Assembly: GCA_028279875.1 (NCBI GenBank)
Contig: JANQMU010000098.1
Span: forward strand, 1 to 62,936
DNA length: 62,936 nucleotides
Direction of reading: 5' to 3'
Source: Rhizobiaceae bacterium
GTDB lineage: Bacteria; Pseudomonadota; Alphaproteobacteria; Rhizobiales; Rhizobiaceae
The translations under genes and the position numbers were made by a program. Under the pieces are notes generated by a model, which searched no databases, was not told the DNA's origin, and saw only the letters and a program-made list of their open reading frames with translations. Below are positions 8,536 to 16,693 of the stretch, one piece after another; within the stretch, counting starts at the first letter, position 1; every line of letters starts with the position of its first letter.

Positions 8536-9588
8536 CTATTGCATCACGGTTTCGACGACGATCTCGCCGGAAATGATCTTGTCTTCGACCTCTTCGATCT
8601 CAGCCTGCAATTCGGCGGGCACGATCTTCTTGTAGTAGCTGTTCTTGGCAAGCCCGACGGCACCGTCGGCAAGGCCAAGCAGAATACCCGAACCATAGGG
8701 TGCACTGCCGTCCAGCGTCTGCTGCAGGGCCGTGTAGAGCGACTGGCCCACCTTCTTCTCCACCGAGGTGAAGATCACTTCGGCCTGGGCTGGATCGGTC
8801 GGCGCGAATATCTCCGCCTGGTCGCTGTCGACGCCGACGGCGAGCTTGCCTTCATCGCGGGCGGCCTGCAGGGCGCCGATGCCGGTGCCGCCGGCGATCG
8901 GAAACACGATATCCACCCCTTGCGCGAACTGCGCCAGGGCAAGCTCCTTGCCCTTGGCCGGGTCGGTGAAGCTGCCGGCGACCGCCCGGGTCACCTCGAC
9001 ATCGGGATTGGCATCCTTCGCACCCTGCTCGAAGCCGACGGCGAATTCCACGACGGTTGCCCCCTCGACGCCGAGGATTTCACCCAGCTTGCCGGTCTTG
9101 GAGAGTTTGGCGGCCGCATAGCCGGCCAGGTAACCACCGGTCGACGTGCGGTACTGGATGGCAAGGATGTTCGGAAAGTCACCGTTGGAAAAATCCGGCG
9201 TATCGTCAAACAGGATGAATTTGGTGTCGGGAAATTCGGACGACAATTCCTGCATGAATCCGCTCATTTCCCAGGTTCCGGCGATCACGACATCAAAACC
9301 GCTGTCGGCGGCATCGGCGAGACCCGGCTGCCACCGGCCGCGGTCGAGGCCGGTTTCGATGATCGTTGCTTCGACGGGAAGCTCTTCGGCCGCCCTCTTG
9401 ACCCCTGAAGCCGCGCTGTCAAAGAAGCTCTTGTCGCCGAGATTCCCGTGGACCACCAGGGCGACCTTGAGCGGGTTGTCGGCCGAGTATTCTTCAGCCA
9501 GGACCGTCTGTGGCGGGAAAGCGATGGCAATGCCCGCGGCCATTGCCAGACCGGTGAACATACGCCGGGTAAAGGATATCGACTGCAT
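8536..9588 (-). CDS. BMP-family nucleoside-binding periplasmic protein
   Basis: 350 residues. The N-terminus has a twin-arginine-like motif (TRRMFTGLAM) and a hydrophobic core ending VLAEEY, so export, possibly through Tat, to the periplasm is likely. No lipobox cysteine is seen, unlike Firmicute BmpA/PnrA. The mature part follows the BMP/Med fold (VVHGNLGDKSFFDSA, FILFDDTPDF, GVDSDQAE). BMP proteins bind purine nucleosides, which fits the enzymes encoded around it. It lies 14 bases downstream of the nucleoside hydrolase gene in the same operon. Confidence 0.9.
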   Translation of the reverse strand: MQSISFTRRMFTGLAMAAGIAIAFPPQTVLAEEYSADNPLKVALVVHGNLGDKSFFDSAASGVKRAAEELPVEATIIETGLDRGRWQPGLADAADSGFDVVIAGTWEMSGFMQELSSEFPDTKFILFDDTPDFSNGDFPNILAIQYRTSTGGYLAGYAAAKLSKTGKLGEILGVEGATVVEFAVGFEQGAKDANPDVEVTRAVAGSFTDPAKGKELALAQFAQGVDIVFPIAGGTGIGALQAARDEGKLAVGVDSDQAEIFAPTDPAQAEVIFTSVEKKVGQSLYTALQQTLDGSAPYGSGILLGLADGAVGLAKNSYYKKIVPAELQAEIEEVEDKIISGEIVVETVMQ

Positions 9589-9602
9589 TGTGTGTCCTCC
9601 TG

Positions 9603-10571
9603 TTAGGATCGGTTCTTTGTGGTGGCTGGTGTATACGCCAGCGACTTGGCGTAGAGTGCGACAAGGCGCTGGAGATCGGCTTCCTCGACGAGGGTGACGG
9701 CGGGGGTGCCCAGACGGCCCGACGGATCGACAAGCGTCATGCCGCGGGTCAGTCCCGGGGCCAGCGCAACGTCCACCGATGCGCTGACCGACTTGCTGAT
9801 GATGGTGGGGTCGACCACGATTGCCGCTGCGAACGGGTCGACAAACCGAAAGGCGTCGCCGCCGCCATAGCCTGCGACCGTCTGGCGAACGTGCCGGGCC
9901 AGGGCCTGGGCAAATTGTCTGTAGGGGCCGTCCGCCACGTCGGCAAAGAGTGCGTCGACTTGCGGCCCTTCCATGAAGTGCGTGACGCAGGGTTCCCAGG
10001 GAACCACGACCGTCTTGATATCCGCGCCGAACACGATGCTGGCGGCTTCCGGGTCCGCGAAGATGTTGAACTCCGCGGCCGGGGTCGTATTGCCGCGCCC
10101 GTAGACAGTGCCGCCCATGATGGTGAGTTGACCGATACCGGCGGCGATCACCGGATCGAGCCGCAATGCCATGGCGAGGTTGGTCAGGGGGCCGATCATC
10201 AGCATGTCGATCGTTTCGCCGCGCTTCGCCGCGGCTCCAAGACTCTCCCGCAGAAAGCCGATGGCATCGTCACCGGCCGGCTCGCCGATGCGGTCGGGCC
10301 GGGGCGCGCCGCCAAGGCCGTCGTCGCCGTGGATGTGTTTTGCGTCGACCGCATGCTGGGTCAACGGGCCTGCGGCGCCCTGATGGACCGGCACGTCAAC
10401 GCCCGCGACGGCGAGGGTTGCGAGCATGTTTCTGGTCGCCGCCGGCATGTCGACATTGCCGAATACCGTCGTGATCGCATCGGGCGTGCGGCCATTGGCA
10501 ATGAGCAGCAGCAGGGCCTGCGCATCATCCACCCCGCCATCCGTATCGAAAATGAGGCTGATTTCGCCCAC
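9603..10571 (-). CDS. Inosine-uridine-preferring nucleoside hydrolase
   Basis: 322 residues from a GTG at 10571 that follows immediately after the upstream gene's TAG. Cleaves the N-glycosidic bond of ribonucleosides to give base and ribose. The calcium-binding and catalytic cluster DTDGGVDD is at residues 9-16; the usual Pro of DTDPG is Gly here. Other family landmarks are GGTVYGRGNTTPAAEFN and NIFADPEAA in the middle. It produces adenine for Ade and ribose for ribokinase. Substrate preference (purine or pyrimidine) cannot be told from the sequence. Confidence 0.9.
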   Translation of the reverse strand: MGEISLIFDTDGGVDDAQALLLLIANGRTPDAITTVFGNVDMPAATRNMLATLAVAGVDVPVHQGAAGPLTQHAVDAKHIHGDDGLGGAPRPDRIGEPAGDDAIGFLRESLGAAAKRGETIDMLMIGPLTNLAMALRLDPVIAAGIGQLTIMGGTVYGRGNTTPAAEFNIFADPEAASIVFGADIKTVVVPWEPCVTHFMEGPQVDALFADVADGPYRQFAQALARHVRQTVAGYGGGDAFRFVDPFAAAIVVDPTIISKSVSASVDVALAPGLTRGMTLVDPSGRLGTPAVTLVEEADLQRLVALYAKSLAYTPATTKNRS

Positions 10572-11915
10572 CTACGCCACCCTTCGCGCCGCTTCGACCC
10601 GGGCCCAGAAATCCCTGTAGGTTCGCGCATAGCTCCCGCGGATTTCACTGAAATCGCGCCTTGTCAGTGCACCATCGCGCACCAGATGCTCTCCCGCCAC
10701 CCAGACCTGGGTGACATCCCGGCCGCTGCCGGAATAGATCAGGAGGGTCTCCGGGTCCGGGGTTTCCGAGTAGCCGGGCCCGCTGAGGTCGATGGCGATG
10801 ATATCGGCGGATTTGTCGGTTTCCAGAGAGCCGATTGCATCGTCGAGCCCGAGCGCCCGGGCACCGTCGATGGTCGCCATGCGCAGCAGGTCCCGGCTGG
10901 AAAGCGGCTGCGCCCGGCCCTCGCGATGCGAGGCGGCGTGTCCGGCGATGCGCATTTCCAGGATCATGTCATAGGAATTGTTGGCGGCCACATTGTCGGT
11001 GCCCAGCGCCACCGTCACCCCGGCCTTCCGCAGCGCGACCGCCGGGCATATGCCCTGGCGCCCGGAACGCAGGCCGGCGGATGCGCAATAGGCGATCGAT
11101 GCGCGGTCGGCGCTTGCAAAGACGGCAATATCCTCCTTTGAAAGATCCAGGCAATGGGCGGCATGGACGCGACCCTTGAAAAATCCGTCACGCTGCAGCG
11201 CCTGCGCAGCCGTCAGGCCGTAGCGTTCCAGCGTCTGTTGATTGTCCTCCGGACCGACGGCCATATGCAGATGCAGGCCGCAATCATGTTCCAGTGCCGT
11301 CGCCACTTCCGCCCTGATCAGGTCTTCGGCGTTGTCGATGTAAGGGGCATGCGGCCCGAGCCACGGGATGATCCGACTGCCGTTGCCACGTCGTCGCGCG
11401 ACGAAGTCGGCGGCCCTTGCGAGTTCCTGCCGGCCATGCGCAGCATCGTCAAGTTCGACGATCCCATAGGCAATAACGGCGCGCAGACCGCTTGCCTCGG
11501 CCGCCTCGGCAATCTCCTCGGCGAAAAAATACTGGTCGCAAAAGGTGGTTGTCCCCGACAGCACCATCTCGGCGCATGAAAGGGCCACCGCGGGGCCGAT
11601 ATCCGCGGCGACAAGCGACAATTCCGGTTCGCGAATGGCGTTGTACCAGCCCTGCATGGTCAAGAGGCTCTGCCCCTCCGAATGGCCGCGAAACAGCACC
11701 ATCGCCGAATGGGTGTGTGCGTTGACGAGTCCCGGTAAAACCAGATGGCCGTCCAGTGTGCTGGTTTCGTCGAAATTCGATGGATCCGGCGTTGTTTCCC
11801 GGGAGCCGACACCGGTTATCCGGCTGTCCTCAAAGGTGATCCATCCCCCTTCAAACACACGGTTTTCTGTGTCCACAGTCAACACCGTCGCATTGCGAAT
11901 TAGCACAGAACCCAT
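10572..11915 (-). CDS. Metal-dependent amidohydrolase, adenosine/MTA/SAH deaminase-like
   Basis: 447 residues, ATG at 11915. Member of the TRZ/ATZ (SsnA/MtaD) branch of the amidohydrolase superfamily. Metal ligands are H67 and H69 in NAHTHS, the central LHLHMA and AAHC histidines, and the Asp of GTDNVAANNS. The family includes S-adenosylhomocysteine/methylthioadenosine deaminases, guanine deaminase and chlorohydrolases. As first gene of a nucleoside operon it most probably deaminates an aminopurine nucleoside or base. It starts the minus-strand operon and is divergent from cytidine deaminase. Confidence 0.85.
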   Translation of the reverse strand: MGSVLIRNATVLTVDTENRVFEGGWITFEDSRITGVGSRETTPDPSNFDETSTLDGHLVLPGLVNAHTHSAMVLFRGHSEGQSLLTMQGWYNAIREPELSLVAADIGPAVALSCAEMVLSGTTTFCDQYFFAEEIAEAAEASGLRAVIAYGIVELDDAAHGRQELARAADFVARRRGNGSRIIPWLGPHAPYIDNAEDLIRAEVATALEHDCGLHLHMAVGPEDNQQTLERYGLTAAQALQRDGFFKGRVHAAHCLDLSKEDIAVFASADRASIAYCASAGLRSGRQGICPAVALRKAGVTVALGTDNVAANNSYDMILEMRIAGHAASHREGRAQPLSSRDLLRMATIDGARALGLDDAIGSLETDKSADIIAIDLSGPGYSETPDPETLLIYSGSGRDVTQVWVAGEHLVRDGALTRRDFSEIRGSYARTYRDFWARVEAARRVA

Positions 11916-11929
11916 TTGACCTACGCCTA

Positions 11930-11943
11930 GTAAAGCGGTTTAC
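11930..11943. promoter_or_regulatory. LacI-type operator-like palindrome
   Basis: GTAAAGCGGTTTAC has five-base arms (GTAAA/TTTAC) and fits the LacI-family half-site pattern AAAnCGnTTT with a central CG. It lies 15 bases upstream of the amidohydrolase start, in the 129-base region between the two divergent operons. It is the natural candidate binding site for the LacI-type regulator encoded at 13045-14058 and could control both directions. Confidence 0.55.
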
Positions 11944-12044
11944 ATAGCGATCTAACGCCACTTTACGGGGTTTTGTCAAATGCGATCTTGCGCCGCCTGT
12001 CATCGCGCCACGCCGGTGCTGCAACACATGGCGAAAGGTTTCGC

Positions 12045-13010
12045 ATGAGCGACAATCCGTTTCAGGCGAATGCCACGGCAAAGGCGCGCCATCGGGCACT
12101 GGTCGCGCAATGCGGCGATGCGCTGACCGCCGAGATCAGGACGCGTGTCGACTGGAGCGGATCGCGGCTCGCTGAAAATCTCGGTGGTATGCTTCCGGCG
12201 GCGGACGTTGCGGCGCTTATGGCACAGTTCAATCTGGAAAGCGCACTGGAGCTGATGCTGCTGGCCATCGGTGTCGCTGAAGACGCATCCCGACCGCCGA
12301 TTTCCGGATTTACCGTCGGCGCCGTTGGCCTTGAAGAGGCATCCGGCCATATGATCTTCGGCGGCAATGTCGAATTCCCAAGCAGCCATCTGGGTTTTTC
12401 CATTCATGCGGAAGGGTTCGTTTTCACCCGCGCCTTCAACCGCGGCACGTCGATCTCGGTCATTGCCCTCAATGAAGCGCATCCCTGCGGCCATTGCCGG
12501 CAATTTCTCGCCGAGTTCGACAGGGACCGGTCGCTGCAAGTGATCGATCCGCTCGGCCATACGCTGTCGCTGGCTGATCTCTACCCCTGGCCGTTCGATC
12601 CGGCCTATCTCGGCGAAACGGGCGTGTCGCCCGGACGGATTGCATGGCCGGATCTGGATCTTCAACCGGACCGGGTGCCGGCAGCGACCGCCGCACGCCT
12701 GCGGCAGGCCGGCGCGCGGGCGCATGCCCCTTACAGCAAATGTCCCGGGGCGGTTGTGCTCGAACTTGCCGACGGAAACCTGATCTCCGGCGCGGCAATC
12801 GAAAGCGTGGCCTTCAATCCGGGCCTTGGCCCATTGCAGGTCGCGTTCATCGATCTGCTGGCGCATGGATATGACGTAACGGCGGTCCGGCGGGCCTATC
12901 TGGGAACCGTTCGTGGCGGTGCGGTCGACTATGCCCGAAGCACCGCGGAATTGCTGGCCTGCACGGCGCCATCGGCGGTGCTGGAGATCTGCGACTGGGT
13001 GATGCCGTGA
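12045..13010 (+). CDS. cdd: Cytidine deaminase (two-domain type)
   Basis: 321 residues, ATG at 12045. Deaminates cytidine and deoxycytidine to uridine forms. The zinc site lies in the N-terminal catalytic domain: H121-A-E123 and C148/C151 in HPCGHCRQF. A second, zinc-less deaminase-like domain follows (APYSKCPGAVVLEL, AIESVAFNPGLGPLQ), as in the E. coli Cdd homodimer type. The start choice gives the family N-terminus and follows GCGAAAGG. First gene of the plus-strand nucleoside operon; 34 bases separate it from the regulator. Confidence 0.93.
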   Translation: MSDNPFQANATAKARHRALVAQCGDALTAEIRTRVDWSGSRLAENLGGMLPAADVAALMAQFNLESALELMLLAIGVAEDASRPPISGFTVGAVGLEEASGHMIFGGNVEFPSSHLGFSIHAEGFVFTRAFNRGTSISVIALNEAHPCGHCRQFLAEFDRDRSLQVIDPLGHTLSLADLYPWPFDPAYLGETGVSPGRIAWPDLDLQPDRVPAATAARLRQAGARAHAPYSKCPGAVVLELADGNLISGAAIESVAFNPGLGPLQVAFIDLLAHGYDVTAVRRAYLGTVRGGAVDYARSTAELLACTAPSAVLEICDWVMP

Positions 13011-13044
13011 CAGGCGCGGCCGGCACGAATCGCGAGGTTTGTCG

Positions 13045-14058
13045 ATGGCGACATTGACCGAGGTTGCACAAGAGGCGGGCGTCTCGCCGACGGCGGTGTC
13101 GCGTTACCTCAACAATCGCATCGATCTGCCGCCGGCAACGCGTGCACGCATCGATGCGGCGGTGGCCAAGCTCGACTACCGTCCCAACCTTCTGGCCAAG
13201 CGCCTGTCGACCGGCCGGGCCGAGGCCATCGGTCTCGTCGCCCCGGAGATCGCCAATCCGTTCTTTGCCGAGCTGGCCGCGGCGGTCGAGTCGGAGGCCG
13301 ACCGGCACGGCTATGCGGTTTATCTGTCGTCGACCCATGGGGATCCGGACAAGGAGCGCGACGCGTTCCGCCGCCTGTCGGACCGGCATGTCGACGGCCT
13401 GATCCTGATGATCAACCGGCCCGATGAGGGGGCGCTGGCGGCCCATTTGGCACAGTACCGGAATGTCGTGTTGCTGGATGAGGACATAGTCGGCGTCAGC
13501 GTGCCGCGCGTTGTGGTCGAAAACGAGCATGGCGCCTATCTCGCGACGCGCCATCTGATCGAGGCGGGCCATACCGATATCGCGCTGATCACCGGCCCGG
13601 AGGGCCTTTTCAGCGTTCGGGAACGATATGCGGGGTTTTTGCGCGCCATGGCGGAAGCCGGTCTGCCGACGCGTCCGGACTGGATGTGGTTTGGTGACTA
13701 TTCGCGCGATCATGGCTTTGCGGCGGCGACCCGGTTGCTCGAATTGACCGATCGGCCGACCGCCATCGTCGCGTGCAGCGACTATCTCGCCATCGGCATA
13801 TTGCAGGCATTTCACCGGGCAGGGCTCTCGATCCCGAAGGACATTTCCCTGGTCGGCTTCGACGACATGCCCTTTGCCGAATTGATCGATCCGCCGCTGA
13901 CGACGATCCGTCAACCGGTTGCCGAGATGGGCCGTCTGGCGTTCAAGCGTTTGCTTTGCGTGATCGACAAAACCGAGACCGTTCCGCTGACCCGGCTCCC
14001 GGTCGAGCTCATTGTCCGCCGTTCGGTTTCCATGATTGAAGGAAAGGCCGGCCGATGA
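13045..14058 (+). CDS. LacI-family transcriptional regulator
   Basis: 337 residues from the ATG at 13045 (a TTG six bases upstream is also possible). The N-terminal helix-turn-helix and hinge region (TLTEVAQEAGVSPTAVSRYLNN) is followed by a periplasmic-binding-protein-like effector domain with LVAPEIANPFFAEL and the C-terminal LVGFDDMPFA signature. Placed between cytidine deaminase and the amidotransferase-like gene, it probably senses a nucleoside, base or ribose derivative. It probably represses both divergent operons through the palindrome at 11930-11943. The ligand is inferred from context only. Confidence 0.9.
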   Translation: MATLTEVAQEAGVSPTAVSRYLNNRIDLPPATRARIDAAVAKLDYRPNLLAKRLSTGRAEAIGLVAPEIANPFFAELAAAVESEADRHGYAVYLSSTHGDPDKERDAFRRLSDRHVDGLILMINRPDEGALAAHLAQYRNVVLLDEDIVGVSVPRVVVENEHGAYLATRHLIEAGHTDIALITGPEGLFSVRERYAGFLRAMAEAGLPTRPDWMWFGDYSRDHGFAAATRLLELTDRPTAIVACSDYLAIGILQAFHRAGLSIPKDISLVGFDDMPFAELIDPPLTTIRQPVAEMGRLAFKRLLCVIDKTETVPLTRLPVELIVRRSVSMIEGKAGR

Positions 14059-14813
14059 AAAAGCTCCGCACTCTCATTGCAGGTGAGTCCTGGACTGTTC
14101 ATTCCATCCACCAGAAGGGCTTCGACAGTTTCACCACGACGGAATATGCCGAAGGCGTTCAATGGCTTAAGCAAGCCCTCGAACAGGCCGGCTGGGACGT
14201 CACGTTTCAGCCATCGCATGTGGCCGCACGCGCCTTTCCGCAAACGGCGGAGGAACTGGCCGCGTATGATTGCGTCATCCTGTCCGATATCGGCGCCAAC
14301 ACATTGCTGCTGCATCCCGACACCTTTGTCCGGTCGACCGCCATGCCCAACCGGCTGGAGGCCATGCGCGACTATGTTGCGGCGGGCGGCGGCCTGGTGA
14401 TGGTTGGCGGCTATCTGACCTTCCAGGGGATCGACGCCAAGGCGCAATATGCCGGGACAGCCATCGAGGAAGCCTTGCCGGTCCATCTGTCGCGCCATGA
14501 TGACCGGGCGGAAACTCCGCAGGGCATCGTTCCGGAAACGGTCGACGCTTCGCATCCGATCACCGCCGGGCTCGGCGATGACTGGCCCATGCTGCTCGGC
14601 TATAACCGCGTTGCGGCAAAACCGGGTTGCGCGGTTCTCGCCAAGGTGGGCGATGATCCGCTGATCGTGGCCGGTGCCTTCGGGCGCGGCAGGGCAGTTG
14701 CCTTCACCTCGGATTGCGGCCCGCACTGGGCACCGCCGCCATTCGTCGAATGGAGCGGCTACAAGAGGCTCTGGTCGCAAATTGCCGGCTGGGCCGGGGG
14801 AATATTGTCATGA
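14055..14813 (+). CDS. Glutamine-amidotransferase-fold protein (PF07090-like)
   Basis: 252 residues, overlapping the regulator by ATGA and the next gene by ATGA, so translationally coupled on both sides. The sequence fits the class I glutamine amidotransferase-like group of unknown role (TLIAGESW at the start, YDCVILSDIGAN, GGGLVMVGGYLTFQGI, GRAVAFTSDCGPHW). The strand-turn-helix where the nucleophilic cysteine should sit reads VGGYLTF, so the usual catalytic Cys is absent. It may bind a ligand or have another activity. Related proteins are often found next to LacI regulators and sugar transporters; that is recollection, not computed. Confidence 0.7.
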   Translation: MKKLRTLIAGESWTVHSIHQKGFDSFTTTEYAEGVQWLKQALEQAGWDVTFQPSHVAARAFPQTAEELAAYDCVILSDIGANTLLLHPDTFVRSTAMPNRLEAMRDYVAAGGGLVMVGGYLTFQGIDAKAQYAGTAIEEALPVHLSRHDDRAETPQGIVPETVDASHPITAGLGDDWPMLLGYNRVAAKPGCAVLAKVGDDPLIVAGAFGRGRAVAFTSDCGPHWAPPPFVEWSGYKRLWSQIAGWAGGILS

Positions 14814-15391
14814 AGACGGTAAAACAGCCCGACGATCCCTGGCAGCGCACGACGACGGCCCATGGCTTTGCCGCCGACGAAGTCATTTCCGCCCTGCAAA
14901 AATGCACCCGTCGCGGCTTGCTCGACAACACCCTGCTGCTGGGCTGGGAAATGTACATCACCAGTCCGGAACTGGAGGAAATGCTCTGGTCGCGGCTGAC
15001 CGTCATGGCGGTGGAGGATATTGGCTTCGGCGACCGCAACGCGCCTGTTCTCATCGAAACGCTCTATCAGCAGCATCAGCGCTATCCGCGCCCGGGCGGC
15101 GACCGTTTTCTGTTTGCCGCCCACGCCATCCGATCCCTGGCAACCAGCACAAAGGACCGCACGAGCGATGATATGGCCAATTGGGCCAGATATGTCACCG
15201 AGCTCGGCGAGCGCCTTCCCGAAATTCCCGATGTCGCGCTCGATATGCATACGCGCCGCGGCCAGGAATTGGGCCGCGATTACCGCCATTTCATCGAGGA
15301 GGCCTCAAAGGTGGACCCCGAGGATGCCAATGCCGACCGGACGTATCGCGACTGGATCGTCAAGGCGCTGGATGACGGCAAGCTCGGGTAA
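14810..15391 (+). CDS. Orphan RarA/MgsA C-terminal-domain-like protein
   Basis: 193 residues from the ATG at 14810. It contains no Walker A or B motif. The segment ADEVISALQKCTRRG, a tryptophan-rich linker and LTVMAVEDIGFGDRNAP resemble the MgsA_C region found after the AAA+ ATPase domain of RarA/MgsA ('ISALHKS' and 'ASEDIGLADP' blocks). The C-terminal DVALDMHTRRGQELGRDYRHF block also recurs, as far as I recall, in stand-alone members. RarA acts at stalled replication forks. Why a stand-alone C-terminal domain is the last gene of a nucleoside operon is unclear. Function not assigned. Confidence 0.65.
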   Translation: MKTVKQPDDPWQRTTTAHGFAADEVISALQKCTRRGLLDNTLLLGWEMYITSPELEEMLWSRLTVMAVEDIGFGDRNAPVLIETLYQQHQRYPRPGGDRFLFAAHAIRSLATSTKDRTSDDMANWARYVTELGERLPEIPDVALDMHTRRGQELGRDYRHFIEEASKVDPEDANADRTYRDWIVKALDDGKLG

Positions 15392-15406
15392 ACGCCGACA
15401 GGCGTT
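15391..15406 (+). terminator. Weak hairpin after the nucleoside operon
   Basis: AACGCC-GACA-GGCGTT forms a six-base-pair stem overlapping the stop codon of the preceding gene. The following GCCATTTTATC is only moderately T-rich. It may end the cdd-lacI operon. The short stem makes this uncertain. Confidence 0.4.
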
Positions 15407-15503
15407 GCCATTTTATCAAACGCTCGATGTGGAGTTCCGCCGATGACCGAAGCCGGACCGCACCAATCCGGTTAATGGTCAGACTCTGGAGATCGCGACG
15501 CAG

Positions 15504-15872
15504 ATGCTGCGTGTTCTGGTTGGCACCGCGTCGTTGGACAAGTCACTGGTTCGGACAGAGGCCGCCTGCCGAAGGCTCATTGCGGAATGTACCGATGCGT
15601 CGCAGATAGCTGACGTCGGTGGCCCGACCTATGATGTTTCCGACCGCCCGCCGGAGGAATCCTATGCGGATGATGTCGCCCTTTTCGAGCAGGCCGAAGA
15701 ACTGGCGCTGGCCATGTGCGAGGACATTTATCTTGGCGGCGGCCGTGGAGAAGAGCCCTGTTGCGGACCAAGCGGCATCTGGCACGATACGCACCCGAAT
15801 TACCGAGGCGGGGCGCCACGGTCCATGACCCATAGCGAGTGGCAGCTTCGACGGCGATTGGAGCAATTGTGA
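15504..15872 (+). CDS. Hypothetical protein
   Basis: 122 residues, ATG at 15504 with a GGAG about 12 bases upstream. The codon pattern and composition look coding. The frame stays open upstream to a TGA about 70 bases before the ATG, so a longer ancestor is possible. The centre is acidic (SYADDVALFEQAEELALAMCED) and glycine-rich; the end is basic (QLRRRLEQL). I recognise no domain, no signal peptide and no membrane segment. It stands alone between the nucleoside island and a decayed stretch. Confidence 0.45.
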   Translation: MLRVLVGTASLDKSLVRTEAACRRLIAECTDASQIADVGGPTYDVSDRPPEESYADDVALFEQAEELALAMCEDIYLGGGRGEEPCCGPSGIWHDTHPNYRGGAPRSMTHSEWQLRRRLEQL

Positions 15873-16265
15873 GCGGTGGATCTGGTGTTTGAACACGATC
15901 TGATGGCCGCTGCCTCAACGCCTGACTGTTTTGTTGCGGCGAATAACGGCCGTAATCACCGCATAAATTGCGGAGATTATGGTGCAATATGTCCACTTGG
16001 GTTCTCCACAGCACGACATCTCGGATCTGATAGGCCACGATGTCCTGAAAAAGGAGGAGGCCGGCGGGCGAAGTACCAGCTATAGTCTGCGTGATTGACG
16101 ATGCCGAAAACATATTGGGGAACACTCGGCCGGAACGGCCTTTCATGGTGTTGCGCTCTTGTCTCGCGGTGACATATCGCTAGGATTTTCCGTGGTGTTT
16201 GCAGTCCTGACTGCGCCGAAATGCCAGACTGGTCTTCTTGAAATTGAGCGATTTGGGCGGAATTC
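15873..16265. other. 393-base stretch without a convincing gene
   Basis: No frame shows a credible gene. A short plus-strand frame from about 15969 to 16099 reads SPQHDISDLIGHDVLKKEE and ends in TGA; it faintly recalls the end of a recombinase but lacks the catalytic residues. Longer minus-strand frames here are mirrors of the hypothetical gene to the left. Base composition drops below that of the neighbours, suggesting old inserted or decayed DNA. Confidence 0.4.
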
Positions 16266-16676
16266 ATGGCACGTGGAGGATGGGTCCGTACCGGCGCACG
16301 GGCCGGCAAGAAACCGTCGGATCTGGAAAAGCGCACGATTACCGTGGCCTGCGAAAAATTCATCGAAGAGGTTTTGAAGCCGCGTTTTCTGCCGGAGATC
16401 CGTCCGACCGAGTTCAATTACTGTATCGATATCTTCGGCAAATGGCACGGTGCCAATTATCGGTTCCTGCAGCGTTTTCGCAATGACCGGCCGGACCGGT
16501 ACACGGAGCGCGAGTTCACGTCACCTTTTGTGCGGCTCGAATATGTCAGTGCCGACCGGTTTGACATTTCCTATTTCCGTCACACCGGTCAGTGGTGGCC
16601 GGTCGACCGCGGTGTGACGCTGGACGAGGCGCTTGAGGCGCTGGAGACGACCGGAATCTATCATCCGATCGTTTGA
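16266..16676 (+). CDS. Conserved hypothetical protein, DUF3024-like
   Basis: 136 residues, ATG at 16266. The N-terminus is basic. The body reads as a small soluble alpha/beta domain (EKFIEEVLKPRFLP, FVRLEYVSADRFDISYFRH, GQWWPVDRGVTLDEALEALE). It reminds me of the DUF3024-type proteins of unknown role. It is directly followed (17 bases) by the remnant of a gene whose intact relatives are conserved hypotheticals. The two may once have formed a pair. No catalytic motif is visible. Confidence 0.6.
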   Translation: MARGGWVRTGARAGKKPSDLEKRTITVACEKFIEEVLKPRFLPEIRPTEFNYCIDIFGKWHGANYRFLQRFRNDRPDRYTEREFTSPFVRLEYVSADRFDISYFRHTGQWWPVDRGVTLDEALEALETTGIYHPIV

Positions 16677-16693
16677 CAGGACGGGAAAGACCG

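Noticed and set aside
7237..9408. A 723-codon plus-strand frame across the ABC ATPase and binding-protein genes
   Set aside because: It crosses the gap between two real minus-strand genes and has no domain; GC-driven antisense frame.
15969..16099. Short frame SPQHDISDLIGHDV... considered as an integrase C-terminus
   Set aside because: A GH dipeptide in a helix-like context is not enough; the Arg and Tyr catalytic residues are absent and no attachment site was seen.
15577..16146. A 189-codon minus-strand frame in the gene-poor stretch
   Set aside because: It overlaps the hypothetical plus-strand gene, lacks a ribosome binding site, and its second half is an Arg/His-rich mirror of that gene.
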